Positions 23,135 to 35,544 of a DNA stretch of 64,000 bases are shown piece by piece. Below the pieces are notes generated by a model that worked only from the letters and a program-made list of their open reading frames with translations, did not search any database and was not told the origin of the DNA. The translations under genes were made by a program, and so were the position numbers. The DNA is from Pteria penguin (lineage: Eukaryota > Mollusca > Bivalvia > Pterioida > Pteriidae), in the NCBI GenBank assembly GCA_035048485.1, contig CM068581.1, positions 64,383,381 through 64,447,380 on the forward strand, read 5' to 3'. The number at the start of each line of letters is the position of its first letter. Positions within the stretch are counted from its first letter, which is position 1.

Positions 23135-25787
23135 CTGATGGAACCTTTAGTATTTGACGGTTCATTCGTGTTTACATGTATTGATACAGACTAAATAGTA
23201 GACTTTGTTGCATTTCGCTGAATAGGATGCTATGTAGCAACAGTTTCAAGGAGCAAATTAAACGAAAAAAACATGATTAATAACGATAGAAGTTGAAATT
23301 TAACCCTTTGGTATGACTATATTTTTCTAAATCATTTGCATTTGTTATACTGAATGATTTATTTATTATCATTGAATGCTTTTGGTAACTGTGCTACCAC
23401 ATTACTATTTTTCAAACCTATCATTATTGAATATTGTAAAAAATATCTGTAGCTGTATTTTTATGATGCCTATTGAAGTTGTTGGTTTCTTTGTGCCCAC
23501 GGGTTTGGTTGTGGTATGGTCAGTAGCTAAAGTAGCCATTCGTTTAATACGATCCACTGTAGCTACCACTTCAGACAGAGAATAAAACCAAAAGCTTGAT
23601 TAATTACGATAGATGTTGAATTTAAATCTATGTATTGGTATGAAGGATGTAAATTCTACACAATTTACCTGCTGAATGAATTATGTATTATCATTAAATA
23701 GATATGCCAATTGTGCCACGGTCTAGAATAAAAAAAAATACCAAAGCAATGACAATGCAATGCGCTCTTTTTTAAACTTACGTATATTTTGAGTAATTGT
23801 TATGAGTATTTCTGTACCGGCCGATGTATATACTGTAATTTTTCCGTGAAGATTATTTACAACTAGGACGTGTCTTTTTCATTCAACACCATGGCCTTGT
23901 AATGGACCTCTGGCTTTTACCTTTCTGTCAACTTGGTAATTAGTTTGCTCATCTAATATTCATACATTTCATTTCCACAGGCCCAGCCTCCATCATTTAT
24001 TTAAAAAAATCCAAATTAACACATGTATATTTCTCCTTATATTTATTGCAGTTAAATACTTGTCAGAAAAGAACAAAACTTTGAGTTTAAAGTATATCGC
24101 TTTAAAAATCGACGTACTCGTATGTGACAATCATTTGAAGATTTTTCTGTTGCTATTATGAACGTGATATTCAGTGAACGTGCAAGTTTATGTAACGTGT
24201 TTATTCAATAGAGGTGTACTTTAAGTCGTACTTTATATTACATTTATCGGTGTATTCTCTTCAAGACCATTAAGATGAGGAACAAAGTAATGTTAAACAG
24301 ACGGAGACACCCGGAAGTGAAACTGCTTGGCCCATTTTTATTTTTTTTTTACCTTCACGTCACTTTACGTCATAAAAATATGGATGATATAAAATAATAC
24401 TTGGCAATATAAATAACTGTTAAATCATTTCAATTCGAATATTAATGAATGCTATAGATTTCATATTCGCTTCACACGATGCGCTTTGGCTTCTATTACG
24501 TAGAGAAAAGGGCGGAAACTTGATTACTAACGATATATTTTGAAATTTAAAGAAGAAAACTGATTCTTAACGTACTAAATTAATCAAACGTGAATAAACT
24601 TTTAGCATATTTTACGATCGATTCGTTGACCTTATTTACGAATACAACTTTGCATTATCTAATATGCAAATTGTTTGTTTTACAGAAATGAATGCTAGGT
24701 TGTTTATTAAATATATGTAATGAGAATAGTGTACAGTTTGAAACCCTAAAATGAGGAAGAAAGAAATGTTACACAGGAAAACAAAATCTTAGGAAGTAAT
24801 CTACCAGAGGAATTTGCTAGAGCTCCATTGTATGCCAAATTCGGTCCCATGATGGTTAATCATGCATATTTAAATGATAATATCAGATTAAAGTTAAAAA
24901 TGATTCAATGCTAATTTTAATGACTGTTGTAGGTCTAATGGTACCTTTAGTAGTTGATGGTTCATTTGTGTTTACATGTTTTGATATAGACGAAGGAGGT
25001 AACTAGGTTGCTTATTAAATACATGCAATGAGAAGTGTTGGTTAAATACGGTCACATCGTTGTTTATTATGAATATATACACGATAGTATGAGATGATAA
25101 GTGAAAATGTAAATAACAATTAAAATATTGCAATCTAATTTGAATGACTATTGTAAATTAACAGGGTGTTCATGGTCTGATGGTACCTTTAGTGGTTGAT
25201 GGTTCCTTTGTGTTTCCATGTTTTGATATAGACGAACGAGTAGAGATTGCTGCATTTCGCTGTAAAGGGTTCTCTGTATCTACAGCGTCAAAATTGAAGA
25301 AAACGGAAAACTTTAATTATAAGGATAAATGTTGGAATTTGAATCCTGTGGTTTGACTATGCATTTCTAGAACAGTTGCCTTTTTATACTGAATTATTTG
25401 TTATCATTCAATAGCATTGGTGATTGTGCTTCGATCTGAATATTTATCAATATCAATATTAATGAATGTTGTAAAAAATACCTGTTGCACTGTTATCAAA
25501 ATCTAAAATGTGTCATAATAAAATCTAATTAACTTTTAGCAGATTTTGGGTCGATTCGTTGACCATATTTGGCAAATTCAGGTTTACATTATCTATTAAG
25601 ATTGATTCTAGTGGTAATTATTAACTTTATATATCATGTTGCTTGATATATGTGTAATACGTTAAACCCGATGTATAACAATTAACTGTAAATTAACTGT
25701 AAATGGGTTGTTATGTGAACATAAAATTTAATAATAATAATAAAAATAAATTGAATGACTATCGTAAATTAACAGGGTGTTCATGGT
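23135..25787. repeat. Array unit 6 (419-bp deletion)
   Basis: 2653 bp, short by about 420 bp. The sequence goes from the last bases of module E ('cctgttgcac', 25481-25490) straight into 'tgttatcaaaatctaaaatg', removing most of exon E and the following part of the unit. It also has 'aattaactgtaaattaactg' (25680-25700), a small internal duplication shared with unit 7, and 'tatttgacgg' near 23152. Confidence 0.9.
25481..25500 (-). pseudogene. Truncated stalk exon E, unit 6
   Basis: Only the last bases of exon E and its GTATTT donor remain; the deletion removed the acceptor and nearly all codons. The same junction recurs at about 29186-29195. Confidence 0.75.
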
Positions 25788-28134
25788 CTGATGGAACCTT
25801 TAGTAGTTGACGGTTCATTCGTGTTTACATGTATTGATACAGACTAAATAGTACACTTTGTTGCATTTCGCTAAATAGGATGCTATGTAGCAACAGTTTC
25901 AAGGAGCAAATTAAACGAAAAAAACATGATTAATAACGATAGAAGTTGAAATTTAACCCTTTGGTATGACTATATTTTTCTAAATCATTTGCATTTGTTA
26001 TACTGAATGATTTATTTATTATCATTGAATGCTTTTGGTAACTGTGCTACCACATTACTATTTTTCAAACCTATCATTATTGAATATTGTAAAAAAATAT
26101 CTGTAGCTGTATTTTTATGATGCCTATTGAAGTTGTTGGTTTCTTTGTGCCCATGGGTTTGGTTGTGGTATGGTCAGTAGCTAAAGTAGCCATTCGTTTA
26201 ATACGATCCACTGTAGCTACCACTTCAGACAGAGAATAAAACCAAAAGCTTGATTGATTACGATAGATGTTGAATTTAAATCTATGTATTGGTATGAAGG
26301 ATGTAAATTCTACACAATTTACCTGCTGAATGAATTATGTATTATCATTAAATAGATATGCCAATTGTGCCACGGTCTAGAATAAAAAAAAAAATACCAA
26401 AACAATGACAATGCAATGCGCTCTTTTTTAAACTTACGTATATTTTGAGTAATTGTTATGAGTATTTCTGTACCGGCCGATGTATATACTGTAATTTTTC
26501 CGTGAAGATTATTTACAACTAGGACGTGTCTTTTTCATTCAACACCATGGCCTTGTAATGGACCTCTGGCTTTTACCTTTCTGTCAACTTGGTAATTAGT
26601 TTGCTCATCTAATATTCATACATTTCATTTCCACAGGCCCAGCCTCCATCATTTATTTAAAAAAATCCAAATTAACACATGTATATTTCTCCTTATATTT
26701 ATTGCAGTTAAATACTTGTCAGAAAAGAACAAAACTTTGAGTTTAAAGTATATCGCTTCAAAAATCGACGTACTCGTATGTGACAATCATTTGAAGATTT
26801 TTCTGTTGCTATTATGAACGTGATATTCAGTGAACGTGCAAGTTTATGTAGCGTGTTTATTCAATAGAGGTGTACTTTAAGTCGTACTTTATATTACATT
26901 TATCGGTGTATTCTCTTCAAGACCATTAAGATGAGGAACAAAGTAATGTTAAACAGACGGAGACACCCGGAAGTGAAACTGCTTGGCCCATTTTTATTTT
27001 TTTTTACCTTCACGTCACTTTACGTCATAAAAATGTGGATGATATAAAATAATACTTGGCAATATAAATAACTGTTAAATCATTTCAATTCGAATATTAA
27101 TGAATGCTATAGATTTCATATTCGCTTCACACGATGCGCTTTGGCTTCTATTACGTAGAGAAAAGGGCGGAAACTTGATTACTAACGATATATTTTGAAA
27201 TTTAAAGAAGAAAACTGATTCTTAACCTACTAAATTAATCAAACGTGAATAAACTTTTAGCATATTTTACGATCGATTCGTTGACCTTATTTACGAATAC
27301 AACTTTGCATTATCTAATATGCAAATTGTTTGTTTTACAGAAATGAATGCTAGGTTGTTTATTAAATATATGTAATGAGAATAGTGTACAGTTTGAAACC
27401 CTAAAATGAGGAAGAAAGAAATGTTACACAGGAAAACAAAATCTTAGGAAGTAATCTACCAGAGAATTTGCTAGAGCTCCATTGTATGCCAAATTCGGTC
27501 CCATGATGGTTAATCATGCATATTTAAATGATAATATCAGATTAAAGTTAAAAATGATTCAATGCTAATTTTAATGACTGTTGTAGGTCTAATGGTACCT
27601 TTAGTAGTTGATGGTTCATTTGTGTTTACATGTTTTGATATAGACGAAGGAGGTAACTAGGTTGCTTATTAAATACATGCAATGAGAAGTGTTGGTTAAA
27701 TACGGTCACATCGTTGTTTATTATGAATATATACACGATAGTATGAGATGATAAGTGAAAATGTAAATAAAAATTAAAATATTGCAATCTAATTTGAATG
27801 ACTATTGTAAATTAACAGGGTGTTCATGGTCTGATGGTACCTTTAGTGGTTGATGGTTCCTTTGTATTTCCATGTTTTGATATAGACGAACGAGTAGAGA
27901 TTGCTGCATTTCGCTGTAAAGGGTTCTCTGTATCTACAGCGTGAAAATTGAAGAAAACGGAAAACTTTAATTATAAGGATAAATGTTGAAATTTAATCCT
28001 GTGGTTTGACTATGCATTTCTAGAACAGTTGCCTTTTTATACTGAATTATTTGTTATCATTCAATAGCATTGGTGATTGTGCTTCGATCTGAATATTTAT
28101 CAATATCAATATTAATGAATGTTGTAAAAAATAC

Positions 28135-28254
28135 CTGTTGCACTTTTAATGGTACCTATCGAGGTTGTTGGTTTCTCTGTGCTTACGTGTTTTGTTGTGG
28201 CATAGTCTGTAGATGAGGTTACCCTTCGTTTAATACGATCCTCTGTAGCTACCA
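28135..28254 (-). CDS. Thr/Ser-rich stalk exon E, unit 7
   Basis: 120-bp copy of exon E, phase 1-1, intact signals and frame, same peptide. Between it and the unit 8 copy lies the second truncated E at about 29180, so the predicted message would skip from 31830 to 28254. Confidence 0.6.
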
Positions 28255-29175
28255 CTTAAAAAGAAAACAAAACCAAAAGCTTGATTAAATACGTTATATG
28301 TTGCAATTAAATCTATGTACTTGGTATAAGGTACAGAAAATTAACCAGTTGAATAAATTATGTATTATCATGAAATAGATATGCCAAATGTGTAACGATC
28401 TAGCATAAAAAGATTTCAAATCAATGACGATGCAGTATTATAATGATTAATTTGCAAAGCTAGACTAATCACAACATATGAAAAGAAAACAGAACAAAGC
28501 TGATATAAAGTACACGCGCTCACACATCAGAGTTAATAATGACAAACAACTGCATCGTAATGGAATATGGAAGTACAATATCAAAATCTAAAATGTGTCA
28601 TATTAAAATCTAATTAACTTTTAGCAGATTTTGGGTCGATTCGTTGACCATATTTGGCAAATTCAGGTTTACATTATCTATTAAGATTGATTCTAGTGGT
28701 AATTATTAACTTTATATATCATGTTGCTTGATATATGTGTAATACGTTAAACCCGATGTATAACAATTAACTGTAAATTAACTGTAAATGGGTTGTTATG
28801 TGAACATAAAATTTAATAATAATAATAAAAATAAATTGAATGACTATTGTAAATTAACAGGGTGTTCATGGTCTGATGGTACCTTTAGTGGTTGATGGTT
28901 CCTTTGTGTTTCCATGTTTTGATATAGACGAACGAGTAGAGATTGCTGCATTTCGCTGTAAAGGGTTCTCTGTATCTACAGCGTCAAAATTGAAGAAAAC
29001 GGAAAACTTTAATTATAAGGATAAATGTTGGAATTTGAATCCTGTGGTTTGACTATGCATTTCTAGAACAGTTGCCTTTTTATACTGAATTATTTGTTAT
29101 CATTCAATAGCATTGGTGATTGTGCTTCGATCTGAATATTTATCAATATCAATATTAATGAATGTTGTAAAAAAT

Positions 29176-29200
29176 ACCTGTTGCACTGTTATCAAAATCT
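29176..29200 (-). pseudogene. Second truncated stalk exon E (in the unit 7 duplication)
   Basis: Same junction as unit 6: 'cctgttgcac' followed by 'tgttatcaaaatctaaaatg'. Donor present, acceptor and coding part deleted. Confidence 0.75.
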
Positions 29201-29483
29201 AAAATGTGTCATATTAAAATCTAATTAACTTTTAGCAGATTTTGGGTCGATTCGTTGACCATATTTGGCAAATTCAGGTTTACATTATCTATTAAGATTG
29301 ATTCTAGTGGTAATTATTAACATTATATATCATGTTGCTTGATATATGTGTAATACGTTAAACCCGATGTATAACAATTAACTGTAAATTAACTGTAAAT
29401 GGGTTGTTATGTGAACATAAAATTTAATAATAATAATAAAAATAAATTGAATGAGTATCGTAAATTAACAGGGTGGTCATGGT

Positions 29484-32400
29484 CTGATGGAACCTTTAGT
29501 AGTTGACGGTTCATTCGTGTTTACATGTATTGATACAGACTAAATAGTAGACTTTGTTGCATTTCGCTAAATAGGATGCTATGTAGCAACAGTTTCAAGG
29601 AGCAAATTAAACGAAAAAAACCTGATTAATAACGATAGAAGTTGAAATTTAACCCTTTGGTATGACTATATTTTTCTAAATCATTTGCATTTGTTATACT
29701 GAATGATTTATTTATTATCATTGAATGCTTTTGGTAACTGTGCTACCACATTACTATTTTTCAAACCTATCATTATTGAATATTGTAAAAAATATCTGTA
29801 GCTGTATTTTTATGATGCCTATTGAAGTTGTTGGTTTCTTTGTGCCCATGGGTTTGGTTGTGGTATGGTCAGTAGCTAAAGTAGCCATTCGTTTAATACG
29901 ATCCACTGTAGCTACCACTTCAGACAGAGAATAAAACCAAAAGCTTGATTAATTACGATAGATGTTGAATTTAAATCTATGTATTGGTATGAAGGATGTA
30001 AATTCTACACAATTTACCTGCTGAATGAATTATGTATTATCATTAAATAGATATGCCAATTGTGCCACGGTCTAGAATAAAAAAAAAATACCAAAGCAAT
30101 GACAATGCAATGCGCTCTTTTTTAAACTTACGTATATTTTGAGTAATTGTTATGAGTATTTCTGTACCGGCCGATGTATATACTGTAATTTTTCCGTGAA
30201 GATTATTTACAACTAGGACGTGTCTTTTTCATTCAACACCATGGCCTTGTAATGGACCTCTGGCTTTTACCTTTCTGTCAACTTGGTAATTAGTTTGCTC
30301 ATCTAATATTCATACATTTCATTTCCACAGGCCCAGCCTCCATCATTTATTTAAAAAAATCCAAATTAACACATGTATATTTCTCCTTATATTTATTGCA
30401 GTTAAATACTTGTCAGAAAAGAACAAAACTTTGAGTTTAAAGTATATCGCTTTAAAAATCGACGTACTCGTATGTGACAATCATTTGAAGATTTTTCTGT
30501 TGCTATTATGAACGTGATATTCAGTGAACGTGCAAGTTTATGTAACGTGTTTATTCAATAGAGGTGTCCTTTAAGTCGTACTTTATATTACATGTATCGG
30601 TGTATTCTCTTCAAGACCATTAAGATGAGGAACAAAGTAATGTTAAACAGACGGAGACACCCGGAAGTGAAACTGCTTGGCCCATTTTTATTTTTTTTTT
30701 ACCTTCACGTCACTTTACGTCATAAAAATATGGATGATATAAAATAATACTTGGCAATATAAATAACTGTTAAATCATTTCAATTCGAATATTAATGAAT
30801 GCTATAGATTTCATATTCGCTTCACACGATGCGCTTTGGCTTCTATTACGTAGAGAAAAGGGCGGAAACTTGATTACTAACGATATATTTTGAAATTTAA
30901 AGAAGAAAACTGATTCTTAACGTACTAAATTAATCAAACGTGAATAAACTTTTAGCATATTTTACGATCGATTCGTTGACCTTATTTACGAATACAACTT
31001 TGCATTATCTAATATGCAAATTGTTTGTTTTACAGAAATGAATGCTAGGTTGTTTATTAAATATATGTAATGAGAATAGTGTACAGTTTGAAACCCTAAA
31101 ATGAGGAAGAAAGAAATGTTACACAGGAAAACAAAATCTTAGGAAGTAATCTACCAGAGAATTTGCTAGAGCTCCATTGTATGCCAAATTCGGTCCCATG
31201 ATGGTTAATCATGCATATTTAAATGATAATATCAGATTAAAGTTAAAAATGATTCAATGCTAATTTTAATGACTGTTGTAGGTCTAATGGTACCTTTAGT
31301 AGTTGATGGTTCATTTGTGTTTACATGTTTTGATATAGACGAAGGAGGTAACTAGGTTGCTTATTAAATACATGCAATGAGAAGTGTTGGTTAAATACGG
31401 TCACATCGTTGTTTATTATGAATATATACACGATAGTATGAGATGATAAGTGAAAATGTAAATAACAATTAAAATATTGCAATCTAATTTGAATGACTAT
31501 TGTAAATTAACAGGGTGTTCATGGTCTGATGGTACCTTTAGTGGTTGATGGTTCCTTTGTATTTCCATGTTTTAATATAGACGAACGAGTAGAGATTGCT
31601 GCATTTCGCTGTAAAGGGTTCTCTGTATCTACAGCGTCAAAATTGAAGAAAACGGAAAACTTTAATTATAAGGATAAATGTTGAAATTTAATCCTGTGGT
31701 TTGACTATGCATTTCTAGAACAGTTGCCTTTTTATACTGAATTATTTGTTATCATTCAATAGCATTGGTGATTGTGCTTCGATCTGAATATTTATCAATA
31801 TCAATATTAATGAATGTTGTAAAAAATACCTGTTGCACTTTTAATGGTACCTATCGAGGTTGTTGGTTTCTCTGTGCTTACGTGTTTTGTTGTGGCATAG
31901 TCTGTAGATGAGGTTACCCTTCGTTTAATACGATCCTCTGTAGCTACCACTTAAAAAGAAAACAAAACCAAAAGCTTGATTAAATACGTCATATGTTGCA
32001 ATTAAATCTATGTACTTGGTATAAGGTACAGAAAATTAACCAGTTGAATAAATTATGTATTATCATGAAATAGATATGCCAAATGTGTAACGATCTAGCA
32101 TAAAAAGATTTCAAATCAATGACGATGCAGTATTATAATGATTAATTTGCAAAGCTAGACTAATCACAACATATGAAAAGAAAACAGAACAAAGCTGATA
32201 TAAAGTACACGTGCTCACACATCAGAGTTAATAATGACAAACAACTGCATCGTAATGGAATATGGAAGTACAATATCAAAATCTAAAATGTGTCATATTA
32301 AAATCTAATTAACTTTTAGCAGATTTTGGGTCGATTCGTTGACCATATTTGGCAAATTCAGGTTTACATTATCTATTAAGATTGATTCTTGTGGTAATTA

Positions 32401-32570
32401 TTAACTTTATGTATCATGTTGCTTGATATATGTGTAATACGTTAAACCCGATGTATAACAATTAACTGTAAATTAATGGGTTGTTCTGTGAACATAAAAT
32501 TTAATAATAATAATAAAAATAAATTGAATGACCATCGTAAATTAACAGGGTGTTCATGGTCTGATGGAAC
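29484..32570. repeat. Array unit 8
   Basis: 3087 bp, the unit nearest the start of the inferred gene. It has private changes ('agaggtgtcctt' near 30564, 'tttaatatagacg' near 31571, 'attcttgtggtaatt' near 32386) as expected for an edge unit. E module at 31830-31949. The array ends about 58 bp into the next copy, at 32628. Confidence 0.9.
31830..31949 (-). CDS. Thr/Ser-rich stalk exon E, unit 8
   Basis: 120-bp copy of exon E, phase 1-1, intact acceptor and donor, same peptide as the other copies. In the predicted minus-strand message it is the first stalk exon after the signal-peptide exons at 40571-40542 and 37360-37315, whose phase-1 end would join it in frame. Confidence 0.6.
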
Positions 32571-32944
32571 CTTTAGTAGTTGATGGTTCCTTTGCGTTTA
32601 CATGTTTTGATATAGACGAACGAGTAGTGTCACTTTTCAGATAAACTAGAAGTGAACAGTTTAAAGGACTAGAATATTAAACAACACTTAAATCAGGAAG
32701 AAGAAAACGCATAGAAACGTTGACCGCATTAACCATGTACATATCATCATGGAAATTAGTGAAGGTCTGGTATTTGTAATATATTTATGGATTGCAATAC
32801 TATTTAGACTTTGGTATATTTCTTCTTTCGTATTGATGTTGGCATTGATTACGTGAAAAGTAAACAAAATTAGACAGACTGTTGTATCCTTCTCATGAAT
32901 CTTCTTCCCAAAAGCATAGCTCTTTTCAAAGATTGCCTCTTATT

Positions 32945-33170
32945 TCTTGGTCAAGCCGGTGTGACCTAGTGGTATCGCGCTCGCCTTTAGATCGGGAGGC
33001 CGGGGTTCGAATCCCGCTCTGGTCATGCCTGTGTCCTGTCTTTCGGATGAGACAGTAAAAACCGAGGCCCCGTGTTGAGGTATGCATGGCACGTTATAGA
33101 TCCCTCGCGCTGTTTCGGGTGGGTACATTGCAAAGGTCAGGCAGATGCCGTCACCATATACATGAAAGAA
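32945..33170 (+). mobile_element. tRNA-derived SINE, plus strand
   Basis: The tRNA-like head has an A-box-like 'gtgacctagtgg' near 32961 and a perfect B-box GGTTCGAATCC at 33004-33014. The body has 'ctgtctttcggatgagacag' (33037-33056), 'ccgaggccccgtgtt', 'ctgtttcgggtgggt', and an end 'ggcagatgccgtcacc' (33140-33155). The same body is found in reverse at 1741-1968 and, badly decayed, at 39127-39275. The reverse strand gives a 62-codon open frame, which is a by-product. Confidence 0.8.
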
Positions 33171-33849
33171 CTTTATTACTTTTCAGACTAAATTATTTAG
33201 GCATGAAAGACTTGAGATGTATCTTATTTTTCATTATCGCCAATTTTGTCGTCTAATTTCTCTTTTAACTGTAAAGTAATGACGATCTTAATACTGAACA
33301 AAAGAGAAAAGGTTTCGATCACGATGAATATATTCCCTCTCGTTAGAAAACATAGCATCGTCTTATATACTCATAATGTGGAGTGTGTTGATTTTTTTAA
33401 CAAAGTACCGATTATATAGTTATCTGATATTTTGCTGTTATTAGTTTAAATCTAAGACTATGTATATTATGTATCATAATGCATAACTTGAACAGACTCA
33501 TATTTTCCAAGTACGAATTGACGTGTTATGTAAGTGAAAACTGAAGACACTCTGACAAAGCTGTATGAAACAAATCATCAAGGACATGCACACAAAAAAT
33601 GATAATAGTAGGATATACATGGAAAAACACTATACAAATATTCGATTGTGCTGCGGTTACGATACCGACGGTCAATTGAAGTAATAAAAGTCATTCAATT
33701 GGTGTGGTTAACCGGTTTACGGACGGTCACCTTCCCACTCACCGCAAAAGCAGCAGGATCAAAAGATTATAAAATTTTATAACAAAACGTTTATAGAATA
33801 ATATCATAAATATGTTGCTATCAATACTATGTAAGGCGACATCAACCTA
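33171..33849. other. No recognisable feature
   Basis: AT-rich DNA between the SINE and an inverted-repeat element. No exon or repeat that I can support. Confidence 0.4.
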
Positions 33850-34157
33850 AGTAAACGTGCTCTGCCCGTCTGTAAGCTGAACTCAGATCCTTGATCAATA
33901 GGAGTTCCGACTAATAGTCAGAGGGACCCAAGATCAGGACCTTGTCTCCTCTGAAAAGGTTTGGACAAGGCCCGTCGTAGTCCCTACCACTCTATTGATC
34001 AGCGTGCAACGCTCAAGCAAAAGTGTGCATTGGGTTATAGAGGGACCCAATACAATAACTAAGGTCTTAGCGATGATCTCGGGGTCATACTCTCGATATA
34101 AACACATGTAAAATATCATACAAGCGGATACACAACTTATGTTGTGTGAATGAACCC

Positions 34158-34160
<3 letters not shown>

Positions 34161-34191
<31 letters not shown>

Positions 34192-34245
34192 ATAAATGAA
34201 AAAAAAAAAAAATAAAATGAAAAAATAAATAAAAAAATAATAATA
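34161..34245. repeat. Poly-A and A-rich low-complexity tract
   Basis: A run of about 27 A residues followed by A-rich sequence with T spacers. The opposite strand gives Phe-rich frames that are artefacts. Confidence 0.95.
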
Positions 34246-34424
34246 ACAATAAAGAAGGAAACCAAGACTTCGATAAAGACTTGCTGGCAATGCAGTTAAA
34301 GTACCGAATAATGATGCTTAATATATGAAAAACGCAGGTCAAAGTCCCTATTCACCACTGGAGCAATACTTATATTTTTTGTGGTAGAACTTGTTGACAA
34401 AGTGGAAGTTGGGTTATCGACTGT

Positions 34425-34600
34425 AAAGTAAACAACGAAGAAGTACCGAAAGGTTAACTACATATCGAAGTCCATGGAATAAAAAGACAATATCTTGTAC
34501 AAATGTCATATTCAGACACATGAGATCCCCAATTAAACTGAGGTGATACTAAGTGCCCAGGAGGAGTAAGCGTCCACTGCTTGAAGTTTGATCGTCAAAA
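34425..34600 (+). repeat. Dispersed repeat DR3, copy 1
   Basis: Has 'gaagtaccgaaaggttaa', 'aaagacaatatcttg', 'catattcagacacatg', and 'ggaggagtaagcgtcc' (34561-34576). The same order is found in direct orientation at 36085-36240. No coding signal. Confidence 0.6.
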
Positions 34601-34810
34601 CGGGTATAAGTCTTATATTGGGCCCCTCTACAGCCGTATACAGACTTCTACTTGAACGTTGCATGCTGACTAACAGGGTAATGGTGGACTAAATGACGGG
34701 CCTTGTTTAACCATCCTGCAGAGGAGACATGGTCTTGAACCTGGTCCCCTCTGACTGTTAGTCCGGAATCCTACAGATCAAGAGTCTGATCTCGCTTCCA
34801 GACCGGCGGA

Positions 34811-35544
34811 GCACTGTATCCTCATTTTGATGTCGCTTATATGTTTTATACCTTTTCTGCATTACCATAAGTGTTTCTGTATTTGTGACCTCTCAACGTG
34901 AGACACTTGTTAGCCCTTGATCTCTATATGGAGGAATATATATATTTTAAAATGTTTCCTTTGAGTATTTTGATGTTGCGATGAGTGGGAATGTGAGCCC
35001 AAAAAGCGGCTAACTACTCCAATTGATTGACTATTGTCATATTCAATGACCTTAAATGTCTTAAGTCGGTAACGTAACTGAATTATAATCGAATATTTTT
35101 GTGATGTCCTTATGTGTTTTTGTTTTCATATCGTTACATTAAACACAGAATATTTCCGTGGTGACGAGCATTATATGTAATAAATGCATCAGCCATTGTA
35201 ATTTATTCCTGCATGTATACATGTGCAAAGTTAGAGCACCATAAGCGTATTTCCGCAGCTTATCATTGCCGAAAATCTGGAAATCGGAAGTATAACAATT
35301 GAAGAACGAACTTATAACTTAAATGACCCAAAAGTAAAAGCCAAATAACCCGTCTAAGGCAAAGCTATGCACAAGGGAGATAATCCTTAGCTTATGGAAT
35401 ATCTAAAGCCATAGTTTATGTAAGGATTTAGAAACTTTAATCACATTAAATTTGTATGCAGATGAGTGCAATCCTAACATATTATACATATCAACGTAAA
35501 ACCGGTCACAAACACTGCTTCAGCACATGTGCCAGGACTACCTA
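34811..35544. other. No recognisable feature
   Basis: Unique-looking AT-rich sequence. Short open frames on either strand have no domain, splice or repeat support. Confidence 0.35.

Larger units (their letters stand above)
25788..29483. repeat. Array unit 7 (about 620-bp extra duplication)
   Basis: 3696 bp. It contains a complete E module (28135-28254), then at about 28838 repeats the segment from module D to the next unit start (28838-29483). That segment includes the deletion junction seen in unit 6, and 'ttggaatttgaatcctg' is common to 25332 and 29027. The extra part is thus a copy of the end of unit 6, most simply produced by unequal exchange or gene conversion. Confidence 0.9.
7780..32628. 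repeat. Higher-order tandem array, eight units of about 3.07 kb
   Basis: Unit starts, taken at the common 'ctgatggaacctttag' motif, are 7780, 10848, 13921, 16994, 20064, 23135, 25788 and 29484, with a partial ninth at 32571-32628. Spacings are 3068, 3073, 3073, 3070, 3071, 2653, 3696 and 3087 bp. Units differ by scattered single bases and homopolymer lengths only, apart from rearrangements in units 6 and 7. Inside every unit five related exon-like modules are found on the minus strand (A, B, C, D, E), plus three copies of an intron segment containing 'atgaggaa.aaa.taatgtta'. This makes it a higher-order repeat: an older, diverged set of short duplications amplified recently as a block. Only module E keeps a full exon structure. 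Confidence 0.95.
33850..34810. mobile_element. Inverted-repeat (fold-back type) element
   Basis: The arms at about 33855-34055 and 34612-34808 are inverted copies of each other. Left-arm 'tgactattagtc' and 'cagaggagacaaggtc' (as complements), a 'gggccttgtc' block and a 'gttgcacgctga' block match right-arm 'tgactgttagtc', 'cagaggagacatggtc', 'gggccttgttt' and 'gttgcatgctga'. The arms are diverged by indels. Between them is a poly-A/A-rich tract (34161-34250) and sequence shared with 36085-36240. No coding region was found. It could be an old MITE or fold-back element, or two opposite copies of one repeat. Confidence 0.55.

Noticed and set aside
11090..29934. 69-codon plus-strand frame with hydrophobic residues, repeated in most array units
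   Set aside because: It is the complement of exon-like module B. It is broken by one extra A in units 1 and 6, has no start or splice context, and recurs only because the array unit recurs.
7780..32628. CRISPR array or ribosomal repeat
   Set aside because: The units are 3 kb, lack short repeat-spacer structure and show no rRNA-like sequence.
32945..33030. tRNA gene
   Set aside because: The A-box and B-box are present, but the sequence continues into a repeated body shared with other SINE copies, and a tidy cloverleaf was not evident.
33934..34342. Phe-rich minus-strand proteins
   Set aside because: They result from translating a poly-T/T-rich tract in low-complexity DNA.
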